From the NCBI RefSeq assembly GCF_000499845.2, contig NC_023758.2, positions 41,275,524 to 41,339,523 of the forward strand: 64,000 nt of DNA, in the 5' to 3' direction. The position numbers and the translations under genes are program-made. The notes under the pieces were generated by a model, which saw nothing but the letters and a program-made list of their open reading frames with translations, made no database searches and was not told the origin of the DNA. Of this stretch, positions 1-11,128 are shown one piece after another; within the stretch, counting starts at the first letter, position 1, and each line of letters starts with the position of its first letter. The stretch comes from Phaseolus vulgaris (Eukaryota; Streptophyta; Magnoliopsida; Fabales; Fabaceae).

Positions 1-687
1 TAATATTTTTCAATAATTTCTTAAATTTAGAACAATTTCTTTTCCATCAGTTCAACAAGCAATTAATTCTTGAATTCTCCATAATGGACACCTTTTATGC
101 TTAATGTTGGATTGGTTTTATCCCCTCCAAAATTCAATATACTTAAAAATTTACCAGAGCATGAAGTCGTCTTGACTTTAACATAATAATCTAAATATAG
201 ATCTGTATATGTAATAAATTTATGATATATAGATGATTAATATATGATAAGTTAAATTTGACATTTACTATTCTCTAAAATCAAGTTAGAGATAGGAAGG
301 ATGGAAAAAAAAATATTATATTACTTTTTGAATAGTTTTTCGAAGTAAAATAATACTATATTATGTCGTCTAATCGTTATAAATAATTGTCAAATGCTTA
401 CTTTAATTAAAATATTAATTTGATTAATATATAACCTATTTAGTTTTAAACTTATACTGAGTCACTTACTAAATTCTTTTTAATACTTCAATACCAAGAT
501 TTACATATTCAAATTGGTTATTCTTTATTCTTTTATAAGTATATAATTTATCAACTCTGATTTATCAGTTATGTTCTTTATAATCCGAATGAAAAGGGTT
601 CTACCTCTGCATGCATATTTTAAATCACAAATAAATGAAGACTGAAATTTTCGTTTCATGTATATATTTTTGGAGTCTCGATATGTT
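1..687. other. AT-rich intergenic DNA
   Basis: No open frame, splice pattern or RNA gene can be supported here. The sequence is low-complexity AT-rich DNA ending at the left inverted repeat of a larger transposon-like element. Confidence 0.6.
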
Positions 688-817
688 GACACCCTCTACA
701 CATGACACACGTTTGACTTTGCAGACGTGACAATGATGTGACAGAATGAGATTGCGCGCGAATGAGCAGCGCGAACTTCAAAATAGGGTAAAAAATAATA
801 TATTACATCGGTTCTTA

Positions 818-1419
818 CACTACAAGAAAATCATGAAATATAAACCAATTTTTAGAGACCAAAATAATTAGTTACAATAGGAACTAAAATAGAGACCATT
901 TTAAAAACTAAAAAAAAAATTGTTTCTAAATTAGTTTCTATTATTTTCTATTATTGTTAAATAGTTTCTAAATTGGTATCTAATTAACAACTAAGGTTTT
1001 AACTACCAATTATTTAATTTCTAAATTTGGTAGCAAAAACTTTGGTTGCTAATTAGATACCAATTTAGAAACTATTTAACAATTATAGAAAATAATAAAA
1101 ACTAATTTAGAAACCAAATTTCTTTTTAGTTTCTAAAATGGTCTATTTTTTTTTATTTTTTTTATCAGCAATAAAAAATAAATAAATGGGAACCACTTCA
1201 GGGGTGGTTCAACCCTTATACATAAATAGCTAGCGCCTTACCAACCTCCAACCAAAGAACACCTTCCAACTTAAATAAGGAACAAGCAAAGCAACTCAAG
1301 AAAGCATTAAACAACCAGCCTCATAAAATGGTCTAAAATGGTCTATAATTTAGTTACTATTGCAACTAATTATTTTGGTTTCTACAAATTGGTTTCTATT
1401 TCATGATTTTCTTGTAGTG
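818..1419. mobile_element. CACTA-like MITE (copy 1), with a nested LINE
   Basis: The element begins CACTACAAGAAAATCATGAA and ends with the reverse complement (TTTCATGATTTTCTTGTAGTG). It is flanked by a 3-bp duplication TTA, as expected for CACTA transposons. Its interior is one large fold-back of near-palindromic blocks such as TTGGTATCTAATTA. A LINE tail has inserted into its right arm. There is no transposase, so it is non-autonomous. The same family recurs at least six more times in this window. Confidence 0.85.
1145..1324 (-). mobile_element. 5'-truncated LINE nested in MITE copy 1
   Basis: Read on the minus strand, this is the 3' end of an L1-type element. It has a conserved tail (TTTATTTTTTATTGCTGATA) followed by an A-run, and upstream the GGTGGTTCC block shared with the copies at 8.0, 11.3 and 6.9 kb. 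It is bounded by the duplication AAAATGGTCT (1135-1144 and 1325-1334, with a further copy at 1335-1344). No coding sequence remains. Confidence 0.75.
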
Positions 1420-1429
1420 TTAGAAACAA

Positions 1430-2000
1430 CCGGTGTAATATATATTTTTTTTACTCAGAATGACTCATATTACATCGGTTAGATACCGATGTAATATATG
1501 ATCCATATTAAAAATAATTGATTTCTTTTTTCATAAAGAGTGGGTGGGCCATAAACGTCACATAGGTAACCACTTACAGACACACGGGTAACTAGTTTTG
1601 CGTGTGTCAGTATATGTGGAGGAACCTGTGGCTGGGTAGTAGTTTTGGTAGGTTATTACATCGGTTAACCGATGTAATATATGATTTTTACATCGGTTAA
1701 GTCATCTAACCGATGTAATACATGGTTTTTATTAGAAAAAAATTGATTTTTTTTTCATGAAGAGTGGGTGACCATAAACGTCACATAGGTAACCACTTAC
1801 AGACATACGGGTAACAAGTTTTGCGTGTACCAGTATATGTGGAGGAACTTGTGGTTGAGTAGTTCTGGTAGGGTTATTACACCGGTTAATTCATCTAACC
1901 GATGTAATATATCGTTCTTATTAAAAAAAATTGTATTTTTTTTCATGAAGAGTGGGTGACCATAAACATTACATAACTAACCACTTATAGATACACGAAT
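1430..2000. repeat. Three tandem ~190-225 bp subrepeats
   Basis: The string GAGTGGGTG, followed by CATAAACGTCACATAGGTAA or a close variant, occurs at 1538, 1762 and 1950, giving periods of 224 and 188 bp. Each unit also carries a cap of ACATCGGTTA paired with TAACCGATGTAA. These repeats make up the interior of the surrounding TIR element. Confidence 0.75.
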
Positions 2001-2451
2001 AATCAATTTTGCAAGTGTTACAGGTCATATATTATAATATAGAACCAATATCATATCCTCACCGGATGTCACGTCTGCAGCGTCAATTAATGACACGCAA
2101 GAGGTGTCAAGTTTGTTTTAGTGACAAAGGATGTTAATAAAACCTTTTTCACATTTTTATGGCCAAAGAATAACATTAGGATACTCCAACTGAATAAAAA
2201 AAAAGTTTTAGAAAAAAAGTCCAACTACACGAAACTTGACAAAGACTAGAGTTGCAGATAACCTAGAAAAACTCCAGACATAAGAAACCAAGTTTGAATT
2301 AACATAAAGTGTTCAAGACCAATTCCTACGTATAAAAAGAATATGATTGATTAGTAAATCATGATAGAGACAAATCCTTGTTTTTGAAAGGGATTGATGA
2401 TGAAATAGTTGGACCAGTAAATAACAAGAACCTTGCAATGGAATTGTACCG

Positions 2452-2492
2452 GCATATGCTGCCTGCTCCTAATGCTTACCATTGGCATATCC
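2452..2492 (+). promoter_or_regulatory. Two P1BS elements upstream of MIR399 copy A
   Basis: GCATATGC (2452-2459) and GCATATCC (2485-2492) both match GNATATNC, the binding site of PHR1-type MYB-CC factors that activate phosphate-starvation genes. The second ends 22 bp before a consensus TATA box. The other MIR399 copies in this window have the same arrangement, which supports a functional promoter reading. Binding itself is inferred. Confidence 0.75.
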
Positions 2493-2514
2493 AAGTTAGG
2501 TGCTCATAGCTACC

Positions 2515-2522
2515 TATAAATA
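2515..2522 (+). promoter_or_regulatory. TATA box of MIR399 copy A
   Basis: TATAAATA lies about 45 bp before the base of the miR399 hairpin. A start site 25-30 bp downstream would give a leader of roughly 20 nt. Confidence 0.7.
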
Positions 2523-2565
2523 TCCTTTCATTTTATGATGATCCCTCAGACACAAATTTGGTCTG

Positions 2566-2673
2566 CTGTTAGGAATGAGAGGGCGAAACTCCTATTTGGC
2601 AAGAGAAGCAGAGGACTTCAAAATGCTTGCTTCTAGTTTGCCAAAGGAGATTTGCCCTGCCATTTTTTTACAG
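2566..2673 (+). ncRNA. MIR399: MIR399 precursor, copy A (plus strand)
   Basis: The 3' arm contains a canonical miR399, beginning TGCCAAAGGAGATTTGCCC and ending TG (2639-2659). The 5' arm has the partner GGGCGAAACTCC followed by ATTTGGCA (2581-2601), with mismatches and bulges typical of the miR399 star. CTGT at 2566 and ACAG at 2670 close the base of the stem. The loop is only about 37 nt, shorter than in the other copies. miR399 is known to guide cleavage of PHO2/UBC24 mRNA under phosphate starvation, which relieves degradation of phosphate transporters. The gene has its own P1BS-TATA promoter and is in opposite orientation to the other cluster members. Short open frames across it have no coding support. 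Confidence 0.9.
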
Positions 2674-2809
2674 TTTCTGACTGCCGCATTTATTTTATCT
2701 ATTTTCTATCTTCTGCTGATTAGACATGTGTTGGTTTCTTGTAGTAGTAGTTACAGTATGATATGACTGTATTTAATTAATTTCTTTCTTGTTTACTAGC
2801 TGTTTTCTT

Positions 2810-3540
2810 TTAATATGTGGCAGATGGATATGAAGGAGTTTAAACTGTCACATGAAATGAGAGAAAGATAGGTAACAATCAGAGATTACTCAGACAAAAT
2901 TGACCAGCATCAGTATCATGGAGCTATAATAAGATGCTTATGCACTATCCAGATTTCCAGAGATACGAAGGAATTACAGAAATTCACTGCTGACATCTCT
3001 CAAGCTTACACAAACAGGGAGCTGCTGCATTGCTTTACTCTTATAACCTCTCCAGATTTGCAAAGCTAAATTCAATTGCAAGAAGCTGTTTAACATGACC
3101 AATGCTAATCATTTCCAAGTTGAAGATACTGGGAGCAACATAGGAAAGGGATACTAGAATTGTTGTTCAAGTAATCAGAACTCCTTGTAATTGATCAGTT
3201 GAGTGCATCATTATCTGTGATGGTCATTGTTATTAGGTATGCTATCAAACTTTCACTATACTTTTGTGGAGATTTTTGGAACTGTTCCTTGAAAATGTGT
3301 GTTGGTCTAGTGATATGGCGAGAGCTTTGTTTGGATGAGAATTTCATCAGAGATATGCCAATGGAGGTATTGAGGCTGTTAAGTCTCTTTTTGCCTTTTG
3401 TAAAAGATTTGGACATTTTTTTCCAATTTATTTAATTTATTCTTTTAATGATTAAAAAAGATGAAGATGAAGGTTGCAAAGACGCTGCAGTTAGCAACTT
3501 CCTTTTTCTGCACACTGCTAGTGTACTCTCTATTAGAGAG
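2810..3540 (+). other. Possible downstream exon of pri-miR399 copy A
   Basis: A good acceptor (TTTTAATATGTGGCAG) is followed by about 380 bp that are less AT-rich than the surroundings. This includes a stretch of about 60 codons open without a start codon, and no protein family I recognise. It may be transcribed 3' sequence of the adjacent MIR399 gene, or an unrelated gene fragment. The rest up to 3540 shows nothing clear. Confidence 0.25.
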
Positions 3541-4426
3541 CATTGCTATCATACTTTTTGTAATCACTAAACTCTAGAAATCTTCAAATCTCAAACTCTC
3601 AAGGCTATTACTCCAGTTTAAATAAATTCCACGCGTTTTTCTTTATCAACAAAAATTTCACGCGTTATTCACATTCAAATGTTTTGCATTTACTAGATAA
3701 TTAAAGCTAGTGCTTAATTCATTATGATAATAAAAACTAAAAGGTTCATACACTAAAATTCAAGTGTATCTTGAAAGAATAAACAGACAAATGTGGAATA
3801 TATATAGCTTCATTAGAGATTATATCTAAAGGTATCATTGTGATAAAAATTGTTGATAATGCGGAAAATCCGCGGGACATGATGACCAAGCAGCATCTAA
3901 TAAGACCCTATATATTTGTTTTATGTTTGGTATAATTGATTTTTCACCTTTTAAAGATGTGTGCCTAAATAAAACCCGAGTGAGTAAAATTGATTTTGCT
4001 TGTAAACCAAACAAGCTCTTTTCAAGCATTCAGTGGAATTGGTGTGGTGTTCATGCATGTCAATGTTAAGAATTTAAAATGAGTTGAAAGTTATAGATTA
4101 GATATATAAATAAGTAAAGTGAATAATATATAAATAAAAAGACTAAATCTCTATAATAAATGATTCACAAATAACATTAGAGTTGATATTTCATCTTAAT
4201 GTTAATAAAATATATTTACATTCCTTAATATTTTTTATGATTATCGTTGCTTCTTCTAAAAGGATATATGTATAATATAAAAAAATAATGTTTTTAAAAT
4301 AAAAGAAATATTTGTTTTAAAATTAATTTTTTTAGTTTCTTCTACTATATTTTTTTCCTCATTTATCCCTTATTTGGTCCTTCTAGCTCAAAATTACAAT
4401 ACCCAAAGTTCATATTTCACGTATTT
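3541..4426. other. Intergenic, no gene seen
   Basis: AT-rich sequence with only short random open frames; no splice-linked coding segments or RNA gene recognised. Confidence 0.6.
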
Positions 4427-4790
4427 CATTACAATAAAATCATGAAATAGAAACCAATTTTTAGAAACCAAAATAATTAGTTACAATAGTAACTAAATTA
4501 GAGATCATTTTAAAAACTAAAAAAAATGGTTTTTAAATTAGTTTTTATTATTGTTAAATTGGTATCTAATTAGCAACCAATGTTTTTGCTACCAAATTTA
4601 GAAACTAAATAATTGGTAGTTAAAACTTTGGTTGCTAATTAGATACCAATTTAGAAACTTAACAATAATATAAACTAATTTAGAAACCAATTTTTTTTAG
4701 TTTCTAAAATGGTCTTTAATTTAGTTACTATTACAACTAATTATTTTAGTTTCTAGAAATTGGTTTCTATTTTATGATTTTGTTGTAGCG
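4427..4790. mobile_element. CACTA-like MITE (copy 2)
   Basis: The diverged ends CATTACAATAAAATCATGAA and TTTTATGATTTTGTTGTAGCG form inverted repeats. The interior matches copy 1 (AGAAACCAATTTTTAGA, AACCAAAATAATTAGTTACA). No coding sequence is present, and the flanking duplication is not clean. Confidence 0.75.
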
Positions 4791-6579
4791 TTGTTTCCTA
4801 ACAATAAATTTTCCATTGTTGGAGCTTGAGAAGATGGCGTGGATAATCTTTCCAATGATTATTTATCGTATTTAGATTATTATAAAGATATCTAGCCCAG
4901 ATGCTATCATTTAAACACCTCTTCCCGCCAAATCCCCAATATCTTAATTTAAATTTTGACAATCTAATAAGGAATTCTGATGATTACCTTTTGGAACTCC
5001 CCAAATTTTTCTTTTATTTCACCTTTTGTTTCTGTTCAATTATGAGTTAATGACACAAAAAGGTGTCGAATGAAAGGCTTTCATCATTACATGGATAAAA
5101 ACTTGCTAGGATAAAAGAAGCGAGTATTGTTGCATTGGTTAAAAGAGAGGTATTATCATACACATACACATGCACGTGTATTTGATATATAATCTAAAAC
5201 ACTTAGTTTTCTGATAAATGGCTTGGTCCAGAGAAATTTTATCACACACATGCATATTGATTAATACATTTTTTAGATAACAGAAACTTCAGAGCTGGAA
5301 ATATATGAATCTAATGCATTATACTATTTAATCTTGCCCTTCCATTATGCAACCCCTCACACTTTAAAAGGTCACTACTAGCAGAATAAAACTTTAAAAA
5401 CTGGGAAAGAGCAGAAAGGGTGGTATCATATATATATAATATGGGTATTTTACTTTTCAGTACTTTAGAATAACAATCGTGAAAGGTTAAAGAAAAAAGA
5501 GAATAAGCTTGGTGAGAAGAAAAGATCCAGAGGTTTGTGCTCTCTTACTTTTCTCTCCGCTGTGTTCGTTTGTTGACAATTCCTTTTCTTCTCAGATGCA
5601 AAAGCGAATTTATATTATTAATAAAAATGCCAAATTAGCATGATTTCCATGAAATCATTATCCAAAACTTTTTGGTTGTAAAGAGTACGTTCACTAGATT
5701 TAACTTAGTATGTACTGTTCCCATTTCATTATAACCAAAAAACAGTATTCTTTGATCTTCGAAATTTTACGATATTAATTGCATGCACAGGTAGGTTCTT
5801 CTTCTTCATACTTAATTTTCTACAATTACTGTAGAATAGAACAATTTAAGGGGGTCTCTAATGTGATGGGATCGAGTGGATGGCATTTTCCTTTCCTGTG
5901 ATTCATACGTGAATAATCTGCACTTTGAAGCAGACCTTTAAAAACAATGGATTTGAGAAAGAGGAATCTAAAAGCATCAATTCATTACTTTGATTGTTCA
6001 ACATGTGACTTCGAATCACATGAAAATAATGAAACTGACCAAGATCAAGTTGTTTAGGCACATATATGATTCATAAGATGCTTCCGAGTGTAGTGAGGTC
6101 TTAGTAAGGTTGGTTGAATGAGGAGCTTTATGACAGCATGCAGAGAACAAAGAAGTTCCCTGAGGATAATCCGTAGCATATACCAGTACAATAAAAATGA
6201 CTAAAATAAAAGGTAATAATCTCTAAATAAAGAAGGAATAATAGGAAAATAAGTGCAAATTGTTAAAAATATAAATTGTTGCAAATCTTATTTTATAACG
6301 ATTTGGTAAGAAAGATTGAATTTTAGAATTTGATATAAATGAGTACAAACTTTATATTATAGCTAATTTTATAATATAGATTTAGATTTTTAAAAATCCA
6401 ATGTGTTTTTACCAGAAAAATGTTCGGAAGCTCTACTTGAGAAGGACCGAAAATTCTTTAAGGAAGGAATACGTTCTCAATTGATCTTCAATGTGAAAAG
6501 AACTATCTGATGTTTAAGTTAGAAGTACAGAGATAATAAAGATCTTTGTTATTATCATTTTTTATTTTTTGTCATTGAG
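4791..6579. other. Intergenic, no gene seen
   Basis: AT-rich sequence. No miR399-like arm, P1BS-TATA module or coding exon was found between the plus-strand MIR399 and the next repeats. Confidence 0.5.
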
Positions 6580-6970
6580 GATGTGTGATGTTTGAGTCAG
6601 TCAATTTAGGATGAAGAGATTTGAATTGGGGTGGTCAGTGAGATTTGAAGTCACAAGAACAAGATTTTATTCAAAGGTGGAGCGCTGGACTATTCTGAGA
6701 TTTTTTTTTTGGCTCAATTGAAAGTTTGGTCTTGAACTACTTCTAAATTCTTCTCTGCTTGTTTCTCTTATTCTGATTGGTGTCTAATTCTTCTGGATTG
6801 ACTTGTTTCGCTTTAGTTGTTGTCTGGTTGTGGTTTTTGGCAGGGCTAGTTTTGAATTGTTGGCAGGAAGGTGTGTGATGTAAGGATGTATCCGATTTTT
6901 TGTATACAGGTTGGATCACTCCTGAAGTGATTCTTATATATATATTGCTTATTGCTGATAAAAAAAAAAA
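6580..6970 (+). mobile_element. LINE 3' end (plus strand)
   Basis: The segment ends GGTTGGATCACTCCTGAAGT, then ATTGCTTATTGCTGATA and a run of 11 A. This is the same 3' terminus as the minus-strand LINE copies in this window. The left boundary is uncertain because the upstream part is non-coding 3' untranslated sequence. It is a truncated, dead copy. Confidence 0.6.
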
Positions 6971-7958
6971 CAAAGATAACAAAGATGAGAGAGGTTAAGA
7001 GTATGAGATAAGATAAAATTGTACTTCTTAAAGAATGAATATTTATAGATTAATTAGGTGGTATCATTTGAGTAGACTATTATGAGTTTTTTAGATTAAT
7101 AATGTAACTATTATTTAGTGTTTCATAAATAGTGGTTCATCACTTTAGAATTATTGATTTGATCGTTTTATTAATGATTATCATAAAGGAAAGTAATCAC
7201 TTGAGGGCAGATGAGTTACATAGTGAATATTTTCTGCTAAGAAGTCCGACCATTCAGCATCATACGTTGCTTCACAAGCCTTAATTAGACAGCATTGGTT
7301 GTTCTAAATTATAAATTTAAATTTACTTCTTCTGTTTGAAGTTTGTATTTTATTTTTTCAGTCACTTCAATTATTAATACTGGGTTTTAGTTTAACAATT
7401 ACTGCATGAAAATGTTCTAGGCTTCTCGAAGAACCACGAACGATGGGATTAATCTTAAGTTCACGGGATTTGAAAAAAAAAACTGCCATGGGAAAAAAAT
7501 TAGACTTTTGGATCTGTTGATAGCGTTTAAAAAAAAACAACTTTTTCATGAAAAATCATGAAAGATGGTATGTAAAAAATTAGAAAAGATAAACAAAAAT
7601 AATGTTTGCGAAAATTTGGAAATAATGTACTTTAAGAGAAAAAAAAAATGTTACAAAAAATTATAGAATTCAAATTTTCGTATATATAAATTAAAGAAAA
7701 GGCTTTTAACAATTGTTCCAAGAGAATCTTTAGTCAAACCTAGCGAAAGACTTATACATTGGTGAGCTTAGAACTATAAGATTGAAGTTAAAGACAAAAC
7801 TTACAACTTACTTGATTAAATTAAAAATGCTTTGGTATAATTTACTAATAAAATTGATGGTAAATATAAATTTTTAGTTATTTGAGATAAAAAAAATTCG
7901 AGTAAATTGGTGAAGGTGGAAATTAAAAAAAAAAAAGACTTAATTGCTAGAAGCTAGC
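6971..7958. other. Intergenic, no gene seen
   Basis: AT-rich sequence with poly-A and poly-T tracts and no supported gene. Confidence 0.55.
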
Positions 7959-8551
7959 TTTTTTTTTATCAGCAATAAAAAATAAATAAATGGAAACCAC
8001 TTCAGGGGTGGTCCAACCTTTATACATAAATAGCTAGTGCCTTACCAACCTCCAATCAAGGAATACCTTTCAACTTAAAAATGAACAACCAAAGCAACTC
8101 AAGAAAACATTAAACAACCAGCTTCATACAATCCACTGGGTTCAAAACCCAGTCGGGGTACGTAAAGTAATTACAACCGGACTTTGCAAAAATTCAAGAC
8201 CAAACATTTAAATACCTCGAGCGCATCTACCATGCCCCTGTCGAAGGTCACTGAGTTCCTATGTCTCCAAATTCCACTCACAACACCAACCCAAATCGCC
8301 CCCCAAACTTCATTAACCACATCCGAAGCCGAACACAACCTAAATTGTTGGAAGTTTATCAAAGAGTCCTTGTGAATAACAAACGACACTCCAAGCCACT
8401 CAAAACAAAGACACCACACCCGCTAGGTAAACTCGCAGACGGAAAACAGATGACAGGACGACTCTTCCACCTTCCCACACACCAGATTCTCTACCACCAC
8501 CCCTCGCCTTTCCAAATTTACCCTAGTAGCAATCTTATTCTCCATCACCCT
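7959..8551 (-). mobile_element. 5'-truncated L1-type LINE with zf-RVT remnant
   Basis: On the minus strand the translation gives TRVNLERRGVVVENLVCGK, then a stop-interrupted WRVWCLCFEWLGV-like part, then VWGAIWVGVVSGIWRHRNSV. This is the C-terminal zinc-finger domain (zf-RVT) that follows the reverse transcriptase in plant LINEs. The copy ends in the family tail and an A-run (T-run on plus at 7959). The reverse transcriptase and endonuclease are missing, so it is inactive. Confidence 0.8.
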
Positions 8552-9548
8552 TAGTTGCATTCTCTTTTCCTATGATTTTTGTTTCTATTTCACATAAGCA
8601 TTCTTAATTTAATCTGTAACAAACATTTTTTAGTTTTTATATCAATTCCCTGAAACAAATCTTACCTTTGTTTGTTTTTATGGAAATATATGTTAATATT
8701 TAAATTATTTATTCGCTACACTACCATGTATTTCGATTTGGATCGTTTATTTAATTACATTACACTTAAAAAAAATATTAAATAACAAAAAATAACTAAA
8801 TATAAATTAAATATTATTTTATAAATTAAAAAATTATTAGTATTTAAAATAATTTTTATTACTAAAAAAATTATAAACTTATTTCTAAATTGATATCTAT
8901 TTAATTACCAAAATTTTAGAATTATTATAAATAAAATTTAAAGTTGTAATTTTGAAAAAAAAAATATATTTCTATTATTATATTTTGTGAATACAACACA
9001 ACCTATTTTGGAGAACTTTATATGAATTAGAAGAAGTTGTACATAAATAGTAATTTATAAATAGTACATTATTTTTTAATTTCCATAAAAGTTGTGTATA
9101 CATCTAAAAAAATATTTTTCAATAACTAAACACATTTTAATTATCTTTTGACACCATAATTTTCATGATCGTCATTGTTAATTATGAAAATGTTGTCATG
9201 TAATAAATGTTAAGCTAATAAAATAAAATCTAGGATGATAATACGAGTGCTGTTTCATTTTAGTCCGTCTCGCACTTCACCATTTTGTAGGTTAATAGGT
9301 TTAACTTACACCTTTTGTATTACTTTGAAAAATAAAATAAAAAAGTATTATATAATATTTTAATCTTAAATTTGAATATTTTATAAATATCTCACCATCC
9401 TAATGAAATTTAATTTCCCCAATTTTTTTACGAACAGGGTTGAGACTATTTTTGTTGATATAATCTTTGTCTAATAAACTATTCAACAAAGGTAAAGTCT
9501 CAATTTTGACACTTTTTTGTAAACCAAAGAAATGTGGTTAAAAGAATT
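8552..9548. other. Intergenic with MITE-like scraps
   Basis: AT-rich sequence. The stretch near 8870-8940 (TTTCTAAATTGATATCTATT) resembles the interior of the CACTA-like MITE family but lacks ends. No gene seen. Confidence 0.45.
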
Positions 9549-9955
9549 ATTTTTTTTATCAGCCCAAAAAATTAAATGAATGGATATTTAAGGAATCCTC
9601 TATAGAAAATTGAGCTCAAAAATACCTTACATATGATATTCTTCTCATATTTAATTTTGCAAAATGAAACTAATGGTAGCACATCCCTAACCACAGAAAA
9701 CTACAACTGCATAGGCACAATCAGGCTCAGAAAATTTACAACTGAAAAAAAGTATCTCATTATTATTATTATTTATTTTATCATCAGTATCTCATTAATA
9801 AACAGATTCTTTGCTCTTCTACCCCTTTGGCCAGCAAAAAAGCATACACAGCACTCCGCAAGTTCACATAATGCAGTCCAACCTGTAGCCAAGTAAGAGG
9901 AAAATAATGCCTGCAACCCGAGAGGGAAGACGCGATGCAACAAAAAAAAAAACAT
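9549..9955 (-). mobile_element. Probable LINE 3' region of a second family
   Basis: On plus it begins with a T-run and TTATCAGCCC, like the LINE tails elsewhere. It continues as non-coding, moderately GC-rich sequence that on minus reads like a LINE 3' untranslated region. No domain survives and the far boundary is uncertain. Confidence 0.35.
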
Positions 9956-10404
9956 AACTGTTACACCTTTTGAAATCACCTTATAAGTGAAGAACAAATT
10001 ATTTATATTTTATTGGTGTATACTGCTCGATCACCACACCCTTAAGTATTAGGATCACTTTTTCCATAATTTTTTTTAAAATTACTTAAATTAAAGTTAA
10101 TCTATACATACATTAATTGTTAAAATAAGATTTGAATAATTTTACAATTTTTTTAGTTTATTTTAATTTTAATGAAATTAATGTATATTTTTTTTCATAT
10201 TTTTTTTCTCTTAGAATTTGTAAAGGACGTGCAAGCCTATTTAAACGACTGATATAAGCAAGAAAAATGAGTGTATGGAAAAAGAAAAATAAATAATTAA
10301 AATAGATTAAAAAAAAGTGAAAGTAAGAAACCAAACACATTGAGTGAACGTATAGCATGCATGATGCATGAAGAATAACCTAGTTTGAGCGAGTGTTGAA
10401 GTGA
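9956..10404. other. Spacer downstream of MIR399 copy B
   Basis: AT-rich sequence between a LINE fragment and the 3' side of the minus-strand hairpin. No terminator or downstream exon could be identified. Confidence 0.4.
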
Positions 10405-10515
10405 ATGTTGCAGGAGAATTGCTGGGCAAATCTCCTTTGGCGGGTTGCGGAATGTTGCATGGCTTGTGGTGATACCTGCCAAAGAGAACTTGCCCTGTAA
10501 TGCACCACAACAACT
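10405..10515 (-). ncRNA. MIR399: MIR399 precursor, copy B
   Basis: On the minus strand the 3' arm (10422-10442) reads CGCCAAAGGAGATTTGCCC and ends AG. This is miR399 with C instead of U at the first base. The 5' arm (10477-10497) reads CAGGGCAAGTTCTCTTTGGC and acts as star. Flanking GTTG/CAAC and GCATTA/AATTGC blocks extend the stem. Orientation is set by the P1BS and TATA box on its minus-strand upstream side. Because the arms are nearly complementary, the plus strand also reads as a miR399-like arm. A 5' C may reduce AGO1 loading (known sorting preference for 5' U), so its activity is less certain than that of copy D. Confidence 0.85.
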
Positions 10516-10553
10516 GCTACTGCACACATCATTTCATACACTGATGGCAAAAC

Positions 10554-10560
10554 TATTTAT
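10554..10560 (-). promoter_or_regulatory. TATA box of MIR399 copy B
   Basis: ATAAATA on the minus strand, within GGCATAAATAG. It lies about 40 bp before the hairpin base, implying a leader of about 10-15 nt. Confidence 0.65.
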
Positions 10561-10575
10561 GCCTTCCTACAATGG

Positions 10576-10583
10576 GTATATCC
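10576..10583 (-). promoter_or_regulatory. P1BS of MIR399 copy B
   Basis: GGATATAC on minus fits GNATATNC and lies 15 bp upstream of the TATA box. The surrounding ~90 bp is similar to the promoters of copies C and D. Confidence 0.7.
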
Positions 10584-10639
10584 ACTGGAACAATGCCATC
10601 CATACGGTTTTATTCCTTTCACTACAAACCACCCCTTTT

Positions 10640-11128
10640 CCAAAACTCATTTCATTACATAATAATTTGAAGTATCTGTATATCTACTAAAATACAAAAA
10701 TAAATGTAAATTTCACTCATATTTTATTTCAGATTTCTTCTTCTCTTTACATTATACAATAATATTTAAAATATAAAAATTAAATATTTCTTAATAAAAA
10801 ATTGAATGGTTTAATTGTATATTAAAACTATAGTACAAATTATAATGTGATATATCCTATCACTGTTAAAAAAGGACAAATAAATGTTTATTTATTAGTA
10901 TTTATATTATTTTATATTATTTTATATTTTATGTAAATGTCATTGATGTAAAAACTTTGGTAGATTTTATATTGCTTTTTAATACGTCAACTCTTAAACT
11001 GATACAAAACTGAAAAATGTTATAAAACTGAAAAATGTTATAATAATTGTTACCAAAATCAATGTTTTTATGAGTTAACTTTGAGTCGATGTGTTAGTTC
11101 ATGATTTATTATCATTGTTCTGGATTGT
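10640..11128. other. Intergenic, no gene seen
   Basis: AT-rich DNA upstream of MIR399 copy B with no further recognisable element. Confidence 0.5.

Larger units (their letters stand above)
688..2108. mobile_element. Non-autonomous TIR element with ACATCGGTTA repeats
   Basis: The left end (GACACCCTCTACACATGACA, then TTTGCAGACGTGACA) is inverted at the right end (TGTCACGTCTGCAG, then TGACACGC and AGAGGTGTC). This gives imperfect terminal inverted repeats of about 45 bp. The interior carries tandem units and paired TTACATCGGTT/AACCGATGTAA motifs and no coding capacity. A CACTA-like MITE has inserted into it. I could not define a target-site duplication, so the superfamily is left open; the TIR length would suit a Mutator-like or CACTA derivative. 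Confidence 0.6.

Noticed and set aside
2575..2766. 63-codon open frame across MIR399 copy A
   Set aside because: It overlaps the miRNA hairpin and has no recognisable domain; similar frames across copies B and D are also explained by the fold-backs.
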